Source: Morganella morganii_D
Lineage (GTDB): Bacteria; Pseudomonadota; Gammaproteobacteria; Enterobacterales; Enterobacteriaceae
DNA: 64,000 nt
NCBI GenBank assembly: GCA_044772875.1
Contig: CP173058.1
Coordinates: forward strand, 2,852,001-2,916,000
Direction: 5' to 3'
Part shown: piece after piece, positions 24,974 to 33,561 of the stretch
How the letters are laid out: every line of letters starts with the position of its first letter
Numbering within the stretch: the stretch's first letter is position 1
Notes under the pieces: generated by a model
What the model was told of the DNA's origin: nothing
Databases searched by the model: none
Seen by the model: only the letters and a program-made list of their open reading frames with translations
Position numbers and translations under genes: made by a program

Positions 24974-25939
24974 TCAGCGCCACAGGAACGGTTTCTGCAA
25001 TGTGATGCCGAGGATCTCTTCCCGGGCGATTTGCCAGAAATAACGGACAGCTTCTTTGGTTTTCGGGCTGTCGATTCCCAGCACTTTGAAGACCAGACCA
25101 CACTCGTTCGGCAACTGCGTTGCCCCGAATGCAACCTCTTCATCCGTGTCATAACGGGCTTCCAGGCGCACCAGGATACGGGCATGATGCTCTTTCGGTG
25201 TCAGTAAAATCACATTACCGAAGACATCAAATCCCCCCATCACGCCGACCACATTCAGTGCTTCTTTTTTTGGTTCCAGAATGTATTTCTCAACAAATAA
25301 TTCTTTTCCCTCACTGTTTTCCGCCCGGATTTTTGATGAAAAAATATCAAACCCGAACTGTTCGTCCGGATGGTGATATTTCCGCCCCGACATCAGGATC
25401 TCGGAATAAATCAGTGTTGCCGTCGGATCAATCGTTATCTGTGTATCCGTTAAAAAACGGGCATTACGGTGCGGGATAATCGGATCCGGCATAAACTCCA
25501 GATAACCGCCCGCTTCCACCACCACATTCTGGTACTGTGTGGCGTAGTTCGCCTCCATCATATGGATTTTGGTGGCGGACTGTGTGGTGACATGGGCGCA
25601 CGCCCCTGCTTCCACAATCAGATCCAGCGCCTGGCGGTCGCCCTGTAACAGGCAACCGGAGGTTGAAATCATGGTGACACACGGCATCTGCGGCATCAGT
25701 TCATCCCAGTACAGCGCGCGCTGTACCAGAGAGGGTACCCGGCGCTCCATTTCCACCATTTCACTGCGGTATTCCCGTTTGGCAAACCGCAGTTTCAGAT
25801 AGCCACTTTTCCCGATGGCACCACTTTGCATCTGCTTTGGCTCATCCTGGTAAGGCGCCATTTCCGGCGCCTTTTCCCCTAAGAGATGAGCCCGGAGGCG
25901 CGTGGGCGTCCCCGCGATCTCAGCCCTCAGTTGTGTCAT
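24974..25939 (-). CDS. ureD: Urease accessory protein UreD
   Basis: 321-residue scaffold that binds apo-urease and with UreF and UreG forms the nickel-loading complex, including a channel for nickel transfer. Seen: LRFAKREYRSEMVEMERRVP, GDRQALDLIVEAGACAHVTT, SATKIHMM. The start codon overlaps the ureG stop (ATGA). It is the last urease gene here, whereas in Klebsiella ureD comes first; the Yersinia and Morganella order is as seen here. Confidence 0.96.
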   Translation of the reverse strand: MTQLRAEIAGTPTRLRAHLLGEKAPEMAPYQDEPKQMQSGAIGKSGYLKLRFAKREYRSEMVEMERRVPSLVQRALYWDELMPQMPCVTMISTSGCLLQGDRQALDLIVEAGACAHVTTQSATKIHMMEANYATQYQNVVVEAGGYLEFMPDPIIPHRNARFLTDTQITIDPTATLIYSEILMSGRKYHHPDEQFGFDIFSSKIRAENSEGKELFVEKYILEPKKEALNVVGVMGGFDVFGNVILLTPKEHHARILVRLEARYDTDEEVAFGATQLPNECGLVFKVLGIDSPKTKEAVRYFWQIAREEILGITLQKPFLWR

Positions 25940-26571
25940 ACTTTTGCTCCCGCCTGATGAGTGAACAGGAATTTATCCATGATCATATCCACCAGCTCAA
26001 CCACGCCTTCGCCGGTTTTGCAGTTGGTCATGACATACGGACGGTTGCCGCGCACCACTTTGGTGTCACTTTCCATGACTTCCAGGCTGGCGCCGACATA
26101 CGGTGCGAGATCGATTTTGTTGATCACCAGGATATCCGCCTGCACCAGGCCCGGACCGTTTTTACGCGGGATTTTCTCCCCTTCCGCCACATCGATAACA
26201 TAGATATAGAAGTCAGCAAGTGCCGGACTGAAGGTCAGTGTCAGGTTGTCGCCGCCGCTTTCGATCATAATGACGTCACTGTCCGGGAAGCGCTCTTCCA
26301 TATCTTCCACCGCCGCAATGTTCATACTCGGGTCTTCACGTACCGCGGTGTGCGGGCAGGCACCGGTTTCAACGCCGAGAATTTTCTCTTCGTCGAGGAT
26401 ACCTTTCAGGGTGCGTTTGACCTGCTTCGCATCTTCGGTGGTTACGATGTCGTTGGTGATGATTAGCGGCTTGATTCCGCGTTCAATCAGGATCGGGGTG
26501 ATCACCTCAATAATCGCCGTTTTACCTGAGCCAACAGGGCCGCCGATACCGATCCGTGTCATTTTTTTCAT
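25936..26571 (-). CDS. ureG: Urease accessory GTPase UreG
   Basis: SIMIBI-class GTPase, 211 residues, delivering nickel to urease on GTP hydrolysis. Walker A GGPVGSGKTA at the N-terminus, the Cys-Pro-His metal motif in GACPHTAVRED, IESGGDNL and the NKID guanine motif (VINKIDLAPYVGA). ATG 26571 with GGGAG upstream. A TTG one codon earlier is in frame. Confidence 0.97.
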   Translation of the reverse strand: MKKMTRIGIGGPVGSGKTAIIEVITPILIERGIKPLIITNDIVTTEDAKQVKRTLKGILDEEKILGVETGACPHTAVREDPSMNIAAVEDMEERFPDSDVIMIESGGDNLTLTFSPALADFYIYVIDVAEGEKIPRKNGPGLVQADILVINKIDLAPYVGASLEVMESDTKVVRGNRPYVMTNCKTGEGVVELVDMIMDKFLFTHQAGAKV

Positions 26572-26603
26572 CAATATACTCCCGGAAATAAGTCAGCCGC
26601 CTG

Positions 26604-27290
26604 TCAGTTCATAAACAGGCGGACAAAAGATTTGGTATGAACTGCCGCAAGGACGTCGATCACCGGCACATAGGAAGACATTTGTTCAATGTCACCACAG
26701 GCTGCAATATCGCAGAAGGTTTCAATGTCGTTGTTCAGCTCAAATAAAATGTGCTGCGTTTCAAAGTGCGTGATCCGCATCAGGCGCATGGCGGCGCTGA
26801 GGATCGTCATTGCGATCCCGTACTGATGCATGACCACCACTTCGCGCTCGCCGATGCCCTGTACCGCCATCACAATAGCCTGAGTGACAGGTTGCGTGCC
26901 CGGGGTGTCCCCGCTTTTAATCTGTGCCAGCCACCGGGCCACGAGCGGGTCGTCAAAAATATGGACGGAAATCTCCGCCAGTTTTTTCCCCATCCGCGTC
27001 GCCATCAGGCGGGCTTCTTCATTCAGTTTGCGGTTATTCACCGCCCGGTCCACCCGCAGGATGGCATCATTGTCCCCCGCCAGCACCGCGCGGTGTGCCG
27101 CGACAACGGCAATACCGTCACCGCTGGCCGCCTGTTTCAGCGCCGTGCGGACAAAGCCTTTCAGAGTTTCGGCATCATGTACCACGCCCGTCTGAATCGC
27201 CGATTCCACGCCGTTCGAGAAAGTAAAGGCGCCGACGGGAAGTGCCGAATCACCAAACTGCATGATCCGGATAAGATCAGCCGCTTTCAT
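26604..27290 (-). CDS. ureF: Urease accessory protein UreF
   Basis: 228 residues, all-helical, dimerises with UreD and stimulates/gates UreG. Conserved N-terminal FGDSALPVGAFTFSNGVESA. ATG 27290 has GGGAG eight bases upstream; a GTG directly before is in frame. Gaps of 32 bp to ureG and 24 bp from ureE fit one operon. Confidence 0.95.
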   Translation of the reverse strand: MKAADLIRIMQFGDSALPVGAFTFSNGVESAIQTGVVHDAETLKGFVRTALKQAASGDGIAVVAAHRAVLAGDNDAILRVDRAVNNRKLNEEARLMATRMGKKLAEISVHIFDDPLVARWLAQIKSGDTPGTQPVTQAIVMAVQGIGEREVVVMHQYGIAMTILSAAMRLMRITHFETQHILFELNNDIETFCDIAACGDIEQMSSYVPVIDVLAAVHTKSFVRLFMN

Positions 27291-27314
27291 CACACGTTCT
27301 CCCGTTCCGGTCTG

Positions 27315-27962
27315 TCAGTGTTTGTGGTCATGGTCGTGATCGTGGTGATGATCATGACCGTGGTCGTGACTGTGGTCATGATCATGGCTGTGCCCGTGAT
27401 TATGAGCCACATGCACGTGAGTATCTGTTTCTTCCGCGCCGCCGAACAGCAGACGGGATTCTGAGTTGGTCAGGATTGGCAGAATGGTTTCGCCTTTGAC
27501 GAAAGCAAACGTATCATTGCCGAAACCGTGGGTGCGCATCACGGATTCCATCACTTTTTCACTGACGGTCAGCGGGACATACACCTTGTTTTCTTTGATA
27601 ACGGCTTTCCAGTGCTGGTTACCGAGCGCATGACCCAGTTCAAAACTGATGCGGATCTGCTCTTCCGGCGTGCTGCCCTGAAGACGTTTAAGATCAACAA
27701 CCATGACATCACGCAGATCGATCCGGACGACAACCATGGTATTGGTGGTGTCATCGGTATGGATCACATCTCCGTCAGACAACAGCACGTTGCGATCCAG
27801 CGCGATCCCGATATCCAGCCCGTTTTGGGTGTGTTTACGGCAGCGGCTTTTCTGGGCTTCCCGCTGATCGAGGGTCAGCATATCCACCGTCATGTCGTTC
27901 GCTTTATCAGCCCACGCCTGATCTTTTCTGACGTTGCCGAGAATGTGCTCAATGAGGATCAT
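27315..27962 (-). CDS. ureE: Urease accessory nickel chaperone UreE with long His-rich tail
   Basis: 215 residues. The N-terminal peptide-binding and C-terminal metal-binding domains (LGHALGNQHWKAVI) are followed by a tail rich in HD and HG dipeptides: 18 His among the last 35 residues. Such tails store several nickel ions, as in Klebsiella UreE, and free the enzyme from short-term nickel supply. The gene starts 69 bp after ureC, across a GC-rich hairpin. Confidence 0.96.
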   Translation of the reverse strand: MILIEHILGNVRKDQAWADKANDMTVDMLTLDQREAQKSRCRKHTQNGLDIGIALDRNVLLSDGDVIHTDDTTNTMVVVRIDLRDVMVVDLKRLQGSTPEEQIRISFELGHALGNQHWKAVIKENKVYVPLTVSEKVMESVMRTHGFGNDTFAFVKGETILPILTNSESRLLFGGAEETDTHVHVAHNHGHSHDHDHSHDHGHDHHHDHDHDHKH

Positions 27963-27982
27963 GGAATTACCTTTTTGTTATG

Positions 27983-28009
27983 CCCGGCGGGCTGACAGCG
28001 CCCGCCGGG
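27983..28009 (-). promoter_or_regulatory. GC-rich intercistronic hairpin between ureC and ureE
   Basis: CCCGGCGGG (27983-27991) and CCCGCCGGG (28001-28009) are perfectly complementary over 9 bp with a nine-base loop. It has no U tract. It could protect the 3' end of an ureABC message and lower accessory gene output relative to the enzyme subunits. Confidence 0.55.
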
Positions 28010-28031
28010 GAAGTCAGTTAACCAAAAGCGT

Positions 28032-29750
28032 TTAGCCGAAGAAATAACGCTGGTTCATCGCTGCCACCGAGATTGGCTGGCAGGTAGCGTGTTCCCCGTT
28101 GACTTTCACCGCGAAGGTTTCCGGATCCACTTCGATATCCGGGGTTTCGCCGTTACGGATCAGGTCGCGTTTGGTGGTGGTACGCATGCCCTGAACCGCG
28201 ACAACTTCGCGCTCCAGACCGGCTTTCTCTTTCACTCCATCTTCCAGTGCAGCCTGAGAAACGAAGGTCACACAGGTATCCTGGAGGGTTTTACCCATCG
28301 CACCAAACATCGGACGATAGAAGACCGGCTGTGGTGTCGGCAGGGAAGCGTTAGGATCACCCATCGCTGCCCAGTTGATCATGCCGCCTTTGATAACCAG
28401 TTTTGGTTTCGCACCGAAGAAACGCGGATCCCACAGTACCAGGTCCGCCATTTTGCCGACTTCGATTGAGCCGAGCACATGGCTGATACCCTGAGCAATT
28501 GCCGGGTTGATAGTGATTTTTGCCACGTAACGCAGAACACGGAAGTTATCGTTACCCGCCGCATCTTCAGGCAGTTTACCGCGCGCTGCTTTCATGGCGT
28601 TAGCGGTCTGAATCACACGCAGCCAGTTCTCACCGACACGCCCCATTGCCTGGGAATCACTGGAGAACATGGAGATGGCACCCATATCATGCAGTACGTT
28701 TTCTGCCGCAATAGTTTCCGGACGTACACGGCTTTCCGCAAAGGAAACGTCAGCCGGGACATTCGGGTTCAGGTTGTGACACACCATGATCATGTCAAAC
28801 AGTTCTGCCTGACTGTTGATACCGTATGGCAGTGTCGGGTTAGTGGAGCTCGGCAGCACGTTCGGCTGGCTGACCACCTTGATGATATCCGGCGCGTGGC
28901 CGCCACCCGCACCTTCGGTGTGGTAAGTGTGGATAGTCCGGCCTTCAAAGGCTTCGATGGTATCTTCCACATAACCGCCTTCGTTCAGACTGTCTGTGTG
29001 TACCGCAACCTGAATATCATAATCGTCTGCCACACGCAGTGAATGACGGATAGCATTGGAGGTTGCACCCCAGTCTTCGTGTACTTTCAGACCGGCAACA
29101 CCGGCAATAATCTGTTCAACCAGCGGATCACGGGCAAAGGAGTTACCTTTACCGAGCATCCCGACGTTGACCGGTAAACCTTCCAGTGCACGCAGCATGG
29201 CGCGGATATTCCACGGACCCGCGGTGACGGTTGTCCCGTTGGTGCCGTCTGTCGGCCCGATACCACCGCCGAAGAAAGTGGTGACACCGTTAGACAGCGC
29301 TGCATAGGCCTGCTGTGGTGAAATCAGGTGAATATGGGTATCAATACCTGCTGCGGTCAGGATCAGATGTTCACCGGAGATAGCATCGGTTGATACACCG
29401 GCAACCATCCCCGGAGTGATACCGTCCTGAAGATTCGGGTTTCCGCTCTTACCGATACCGACGATTTTGCCGTCCTTCACACCCACGTCCGCTTTGATGA
29501 CACCCAATTTGGCATCCAGGATAGTAACGTTGGTGATAACCAGGTCGAGCACACCATTGTCACTGGTCAGTGTGTTATTCGCCCCCATCCCGTCACGGAG
29601 GGATTTCCCGCCGCCGTAAACAGATTCTTCGCCGTAGCCGCGTAAATCTTTTTCAATTTCAATATAGAGGTCGGTATCACCGAGACGGATTTTGTCCCCG
29701 GTGGTCGGCCCGAACAGGCCGCAATATTCTTGTCTGGAAATCTGTGGCAT
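28032..29750 (-). CDS. ureC: Urease alpha subunit UreC
   Basis: Catalytic subunit hydrolysing urea to ammonia and carbamate at a dinickel site. 572 residues. Seen: the carbamylated-lysine segment GLKVHEDWGAT, nickel-binding HTEGAGGGHAPD, the mobile flap MVCHNLNPNVPADVSFAESR with its His, and DTHIHLISPQQ early in the barrel. ATG 29750 (MPQISRQEYCGLFGP) has AGGA eight bases upstream; 13 further in-frame codons upstream do not belong to the family. Confidence 0.98.
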   Translation of the reverse strand: MPQISRQEYCGLFGPTTGDKIRLGDTDLYIEIEKDLRGYGEESVYGGGKSLRDGMGANNTLTSDNGVLDLVITNVTILDAKLGVIKADVGVKDGKIVGIGKSGNPNLQDGITPGMVAGVSTDAISGEHLILTAAGIDTHIHLISPQQAYAALSNGVTTFFGGGIGPTDGTNGTTVTAGPWNIRAMLRALEGLPVNVGMLGKGNSFARDPLVEQIIAGVAGLKVHEDWGATSNAIRHSLRVADDYDIQVAVHTDSLNEGGYVEDTIEAFEGRTIHTYHTEGAGGGHAPDIIKVVSQPNVLPSSTNPTLPYGINSQAELFDMIMVCHNLNPNVPADVSFAESRVRPETIAAENVLHDMGAISMFSSDSQAMGRVGENWLRVIQTANAMKAARGKLPEDAAGNDNFRVLRYVAKITINPAIAQGISHVLGSIEVGKMADLVLWDPRFFGAKPKLVIKGGMINWAAMGDPNASLPTPQPVFYRPMFGAMGKTLQDTCVTFVSQAALEDGVKEKAGLEREVVAVQGMRTTTKRDLIRNGETPDIEVDPETFAVKVNGEHATCQPISVAAMNQRYFFG

Positions 29751-29817
29751 AACGTGTTCCTCATTTCGTTCAGGATGCCTGTGCATCACTGCCGGAAAAT
29801 CGTGTCAGGGCGGAGAA

Positions 29818-30240
29818 TTACTTCTTCGCTTCTTCTTTATGGCTGAAACCGCGGGCAATTGCCTCGTTCAGGGCAATCGCTTTTGCCGGACGTTCGCTGG
29901 TGGCCACATTATTACCGGCCCAGCCGTCCACCAGGTTGTTAAACCCGTACACTGTCTGTTTGCCGCCGTAAGGAATAAGAGAAACTTCAGTTTCATCACC
30001 CGGCTCAAAACGGATTGCGGTGGTGGATGAAATATTCAGTCGTTTACCGTAAGCCGCTTCGCGATCAAATTCCAGGGCATGGTTCACTTCAAAAAAGTGA
30101 AAATGCGAACCGACCTGAATCGGACGATCCCCGGTATTGCGGACTTTAATTTTGGTTTCCGGCTTACCGGTATTAAATTCAATCGGGGTATCCGCAAAAA
30201 TGACTCCGCCTAACGGCGTAGGTTGTTTTGTATTACTCAT
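29818..30240 (-). CDS. ureB: Urease beta subunit UreB
   Basis: 140-residue structural subunit. Core motif GSHFHFFEVNHALEFDREAA followed by RLNISSTTAIRFEPGDE is the family hallmark. It has a charged C-terminal extension (GFSHKEEAKK) beyond the Klebsiella protein (106 residues). ATG 30240 follows GAGG. Separate ureA and ureB genes, as in enterobacteria. Confidence 0.96.
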   Translation of the reverse strand: MSNTKQPTPLGGVIFADTPIEFNTGKPETKIKVRNTGDRPIQVGSHFHFFEVNHALEFDREAAYGKRLNISSTTAIRFEPGDETEVSLIPYGGKQTVYGFNNLVDGWAGNNVATSERPAKAIALNEAIARGFSHKEEAKK

Positions 30241-30270
30241 AATCAGAAACCTCACCTTTTTGCTGTACGT

Positions 30271-30573
30271 TTATTTGATTGGGTTATGAACTGTCACCAG
30301 ACGGCTGCCGTCCGTGAAAATCGCCTCAACCTGCACATTCGGAATTAAATCATCCACCCCTTCCATCACGTCGGCTTTGGTCAGCACGGTGGCAGCTTCT
30401 TTCATCACGTCTTCCACTGTTTTGCCGTCGCGGGCGCCTTCCAGTGCTGTCACAGTGATAATCGCGACCGCTTCCGGGTAATTCAGTTTTACCCCCCTGT
30501 CACGGCGTCGCTGCGCGACATCCGCCAGGGTATATATCATCAGCTTTTCAACTTCTCTCGGGGTTAATTGCAT
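30271..30573 (-). CDS. ureA: Urease gamma subunit UreA
   Basis: 100 residues, the standard length. MQLTPREVEKLMIYTLADVA and LNYPEAVAIITVTALEGARD are family-defining. ATG 30573 is preceded by GGAGG; an in-frame extension to 30606 adds non-conserved residues. First gene of ureABCEFGD. No ureR-type AraC activator is found nearby, consistent with the constitutive urease known for Morganella. Confidence 0.97.
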   Translation of the reverse strand: MQLTPREVEKLMIYTLADVAQRRRDRGVKLNYPEAVAIITVTALEGARDGKTVEDVMKEAATVLTKADVMEGVDDLIPNVQVEAIFTDGSRLVTVHNPIK

Positions 30574-31001
30574 AACGCCTCCACAATTGAATGAAAACAG
30601 AGTCATCAGACAGCAATCCGGGAATTTACGGTTTCCGGATCACCGTGATTTCAGTTTTTATTTCAGTGACGCATCGCTGAATGCAGGCACAATCCGCCAC
30701 TGACCGCCGGACATGCGCAGTCGCACACCCGGAAATACTAAAGTGTGAAAAATATAAGCTGTTAATCAGCCGTAAAAAAATAAACCACTCACCGCTGTTC
30801 TCCTGATAAGAAAACGATGTTCAGATCCCTTTCAGACTATGCGGTGTATCCGTTACCGCATATAAATGAATTACTATCAGCCACTGTGTAAATATAAAAT
30901 AAATAACTATGCTTATTTCCGGTTAATAAATAAAAAATACTCAGATAAAGACTAAATAAAACGGATTATCACCTGAACTCAACCGTCACTTTTATTACTC
31001 C
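30574..31001 (-). promoter_or_regulatory. Urease upstream region (428 bp)
   Basis: AT-rich in the part next to the ABC transporter. On the minus strand AGGAG precedes a short frame GTG-AGT-GGT-TTA-TTT-TTT-TAC-GGC-TGA at about 30793-30767. The same frame stays open after the TGA (ending GGQWRIVPAFSDASLK at about 30661). No convincing promoter pair or NikR-type palindrome could be picked by eye. It must hold the ure promoter unless the operon is read from the nickel transporter. Confidence 0.4.
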
Positions 31002-31790
31002 TCACCCGGGTATATTTCTGCCCGTCAGAAAACGGTGTTCCGGCAGCGCATCCCACAGTGACTGTAACCACCGACTGCCTTCCCCGTTCAGCAATGCCTG
31101 CGATGTCAGTGTTTCCTGTAAAACCCCGTGGCGCAGCACCGCTATCCGGTCAGCAAACCGGGCTGCCATCGCCAGATCATGCGTGACCCATAACACGCCG
31201 CGCCCGTCCGCACACAGCACTTTCAGGTGCGTGAGTAACTGCCCTGCATGTTCGTCATCCAGCCAGGACGTAATTTCATCCGCCAGGATATACTGCGCCC
31301 CGGTCAGGGTCGCACCACAGGTCAGCACCCGTTTTGCCATCCCGCCGGACAGCCGGTTCGGAAAAGCGTCCGTCAGCTCCGGCCGGAGGTTATAACGTTG
31401 CAGTTGCCGCGCCACGTCGTGCATTTTCACATGCATGCCGCTGAGTGTGGCGGCGCGTTCCAGTTGCGGGCCAACCCGCACCAGCGGATTGAGCGCACTC
31501 ACCCCCTGCGGCACATAACACAGGGTATTGCCGCGGTGCAGTTGCTTGCTCTCTTCCGTCAGAGTTTCCCCCGCGAGCGAGATAGCCCCCCGGCAGCGCA
31601 TATTGTCCGGCAACAGACCCAGCGCACTCTGCAGCAACAGGCTTTTGCCTTCCCCGCTGCTGCCGACCAGCGCCACCAGCTCACCGGGCTGAACCACCAG
31701 GGAAATATCCGTCAGCAGCGGCTGCCAGCGTTTTTTCCGCAGCCAGCTGAACTGTGCGACATCAATGGCAAGCCGGTCAAATTTCAGCAT
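31002..31790 (-). CDS. Peptide/nickel-type ABC transporter ATPase (NikD/YntD-like)
   Basis: 262 residues with Walker A VGSSGEGKS, Q-loop YVPQGVSALNP, signature LSGGMAKRV, Walker B YILADEITSWLD and switch His in WVTHD. This is the OppD/NikD class, which normally works with a second ATPase (OppF/NikE). None is encoded here, so the protein may form a homodimer or borrow a partner. The ATG overlaps the permease stop as TAATG. Confidence 0.85.
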   Translation of the reverse strand: MLKFDRLAIDVAQFSWLRKKRWQPLLTDISLVVQPGELVALVGSSGEGKSLLLQSALGLLPDNMRCRGAISLAGETLTEESKQLHRGNTLCYVPQGVSALNPLVRVGPQLERAATLSGMHVKMHDVARQLQRYNLRPELTDAFPNRLSGGMAKRVLTCGATLTGAQYILADEITSWLDDEHAGQLLTHLKVLCADGRGVLWVTHDLAMAARFADRIAVLRHGVLQETLTSQALLNGEGSRWLQSLWDALPEHRFLTGRNIPG

Positions 31791-32596
31791 TATGCGATCC
31801 TCAGCCAGAGCTGTTGTAAGGCTTTCGCAAACTGATCAAACAGCAACACCAGTCCGACCAGCACCAGTCCCGGGAAAAATGCCAGCCACCAGGCGCCGGT
31901 GCTGAGATAACGCAGCGCATCTGACAACAGGATCCCCAGTGATGCCTCATGCGGCGCAAGCCCAAAGCCCAGAAAACTGAGCGCCGCACTGTGCAGTACC
32001 GAATGCGGGAACATCAGCAGTGTACCGACAATCCACTGCGGTAATAACATTGGCAGATAATGATGACGCCAGCAATACAGCCGTGAATTTCCCATCCGGT
32101 GGGCCAGCATCACATAATCCGTTTCCCGTACCCGCAAAATTTCCGAGCGCAGGATCAGCGTCAGTTTCGGCCAGTGTGTCAGCGCTATCGCCCAGATCAC
32201 ACCGGATTTTCCGCCGCCCAGCGTGAAACAGATTAAAATCAGCAGCAGCAGGTGCGGCAGCGCCAGCAGCGTATCAATCACCCCGCGCACCAGATAATCT
32301 GTTCCTTTGTTAATCGTTGATAACCCGGCCATGGTCAGCGCCACCAGTCCGCTGGTCAGGGCGGAAATCAGTCCGATTTGCAGACTGGTTGCCATGCCCT
32401 GAAAGGTGCGATCCCACAGGTCGCGCCCCAGGCTGTCAGTACCGAACCAGTGCGCGGCAGACGGTGCCTGCCGCCGCGCCAGGAAATTCATATCAATATC
32501 AGTGTGTGTGATCCAGATGGCATACACGCCCAGCAGGATCAGCATCAGTAATGTGCCCGTCAGTTTTAACAGTGCGCGGTTCGGGTTATATGTCAT
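31790..32596 (-). CDS. Nickel/peptide ABC transporter permease (NikC-like)
   Basis: 268 residues, five or six membrane segments. The DppC/NikC family start (HWFGTDSLGRDLWDRTFQGM) and the coupling EAA-like loop around LGIGLAP-type sequence (ALSFLGFGLAPHEASLGILL) are present. Translationally coupled to the upstream permease by an ATGA overlap and to the ATPase downstream. Confidence 0.88.
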   Translation of the reverse strand: MTYNPNRALLKLTGTLLMLILLGVYAIWITHTDIDMNFLARRQAPSAAHWFGTDSLGRDLWDRTFQGMATSLQIGLISALTSGLVALTMAGLSTINKGTDYLVRGVIDTLLALPHLLLLILICFTLGGGKSGVIWAIALTHWPKLTLILRSEILRVRETDYVMLAHRMGNSRLYCWRHHYLPMLLPQWIVGTLLMFPHSVLHSAALSFLGFGLAPHEASLGILLSDALRYLSTGAWWLAFFPGLVLVGLVLLFDQFAKALQQLWLRIA

Positions 32597-33561
32597 GACT
32601 CGCGGATCACTCCCTGATTCACACGACGCAGTAAAATATCCGCCGTGCTGTTACCGATAAAAATCAGGATCGCGCAAAACATCACAATACCCATCAGCAG
32701 CGGAATATCCCCCCGCAGCCCCGCGTCTATCGTCGCCTGTCCCAGCCCGGGATAGGCAAACACTTTCTCCGCCAGCAATGAACCGCTCAGCAGTTCCCCC
32801 ACAGAAGCAAACTGTAAACAGAGTGCCGGCGTGATGGCGTGACGCAGCACATGAAATTTAATCAGCGGCCAGCCTTTATCCCCCTGCGCTTTGGCATAAC
32901 GGATAAATTCTGTTCCCATCACTTCCGCCACTTTTGCCCGTGTATGCAGGGCAATATTACCGACGCCGAGTAATCCCAGTGCCAGCACCGGCAGGATCAG
33001 GTGATGAATTTTCTGCCCGAATGTTGCCGTGTCCGCATCCTCACCCATCGGCCAGGCACAGCAGACCGGCGCCCAGTTCAGGGAAACCGCAAACAGTGAC
33101 AGCAGCAGCAGCCCTATCCAGAATGTCGGTATCGAGGCCAGCAGATACGACAGCGCCGATATTATTTTATCCGGCCAGCGGTTCAGATAGCGCCCGGCCA
33201 CCAGCCCCAGCAGCAGCCCGGCAATTCCCGAGAACAGCCAGGCGCTGATAAGCAGCGCCAGTGACGGCCCGAGCCGTGCCGAAATCACCTCTGAAACCGG
33301 CGCGTTATACAGCATGGAGTAGCCGAGATCGCCGCGCAGCATCTGCGAGAACCAGATCCAGAACCGCTGCCACAGCGGCTGATCCAGTCCCCAGCGGGCG
33401 GCGATCGCCGGATACTGCTCCGGCGGCACATGCAGCAGATCATTTCCGATATAGGCTCTGATCGGGTCAACCGGCGAATAACTGAGGAGGATAAAAACCC
33501 CCGCCGCTGTGACCGTCAGCAGACAAACGAACCGCACGAAAAGGAACAGGGCACTGCGCAT
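32593..33561 (-). CDS. Nickel/peptide ABC transporter permease (NikB-like)
   Basis: 322 residues with about six membrane segments; DppB/NikB pattern with SPVDPIRAYIGND near the N-terminus, GDLGYSMLYNAPVSEVI, and EKVFAYPGLGQATIDAGLRG near the end. Its start overlaps the stop of the binding protein gene by one base (TAATG). Confidence 0.88.
   Translation of the reverse strand: MRSALFLFVRFVCLLTVTAAGVFILLSYSPVDPIRAYIGNDLLHVPPEQYPAIAARWGLDQPLWQRFWIWFSQMLRGDLGYSMLYNAPVSEVISARLGPSLALLISAWLFSGIAGLLLGLVAGRYLNRWPDKIISALSYLLASIPTFWIGLLLLSLFAVSLNWAPVCCAWPMGEDADTATFGQKIHHLILPVLALGLLGVGNIALHTRAKVAEVMGTEFIRYAKAQGDKGWPLIKFHVLRHAITPALCLQFASVGELLSGSLLAEKVFAYPGLGQATIDAGLRGDIPLLMGIVMFCAILIFIGNSTADILLRRVNQGVIRES

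Noticed and set aside
27315..27464. His-rich tract of ureE as a DNA repeat or misassembly
   Set aside because: Codons vary and the frame is kept; His-rich tails are normal for UreE.
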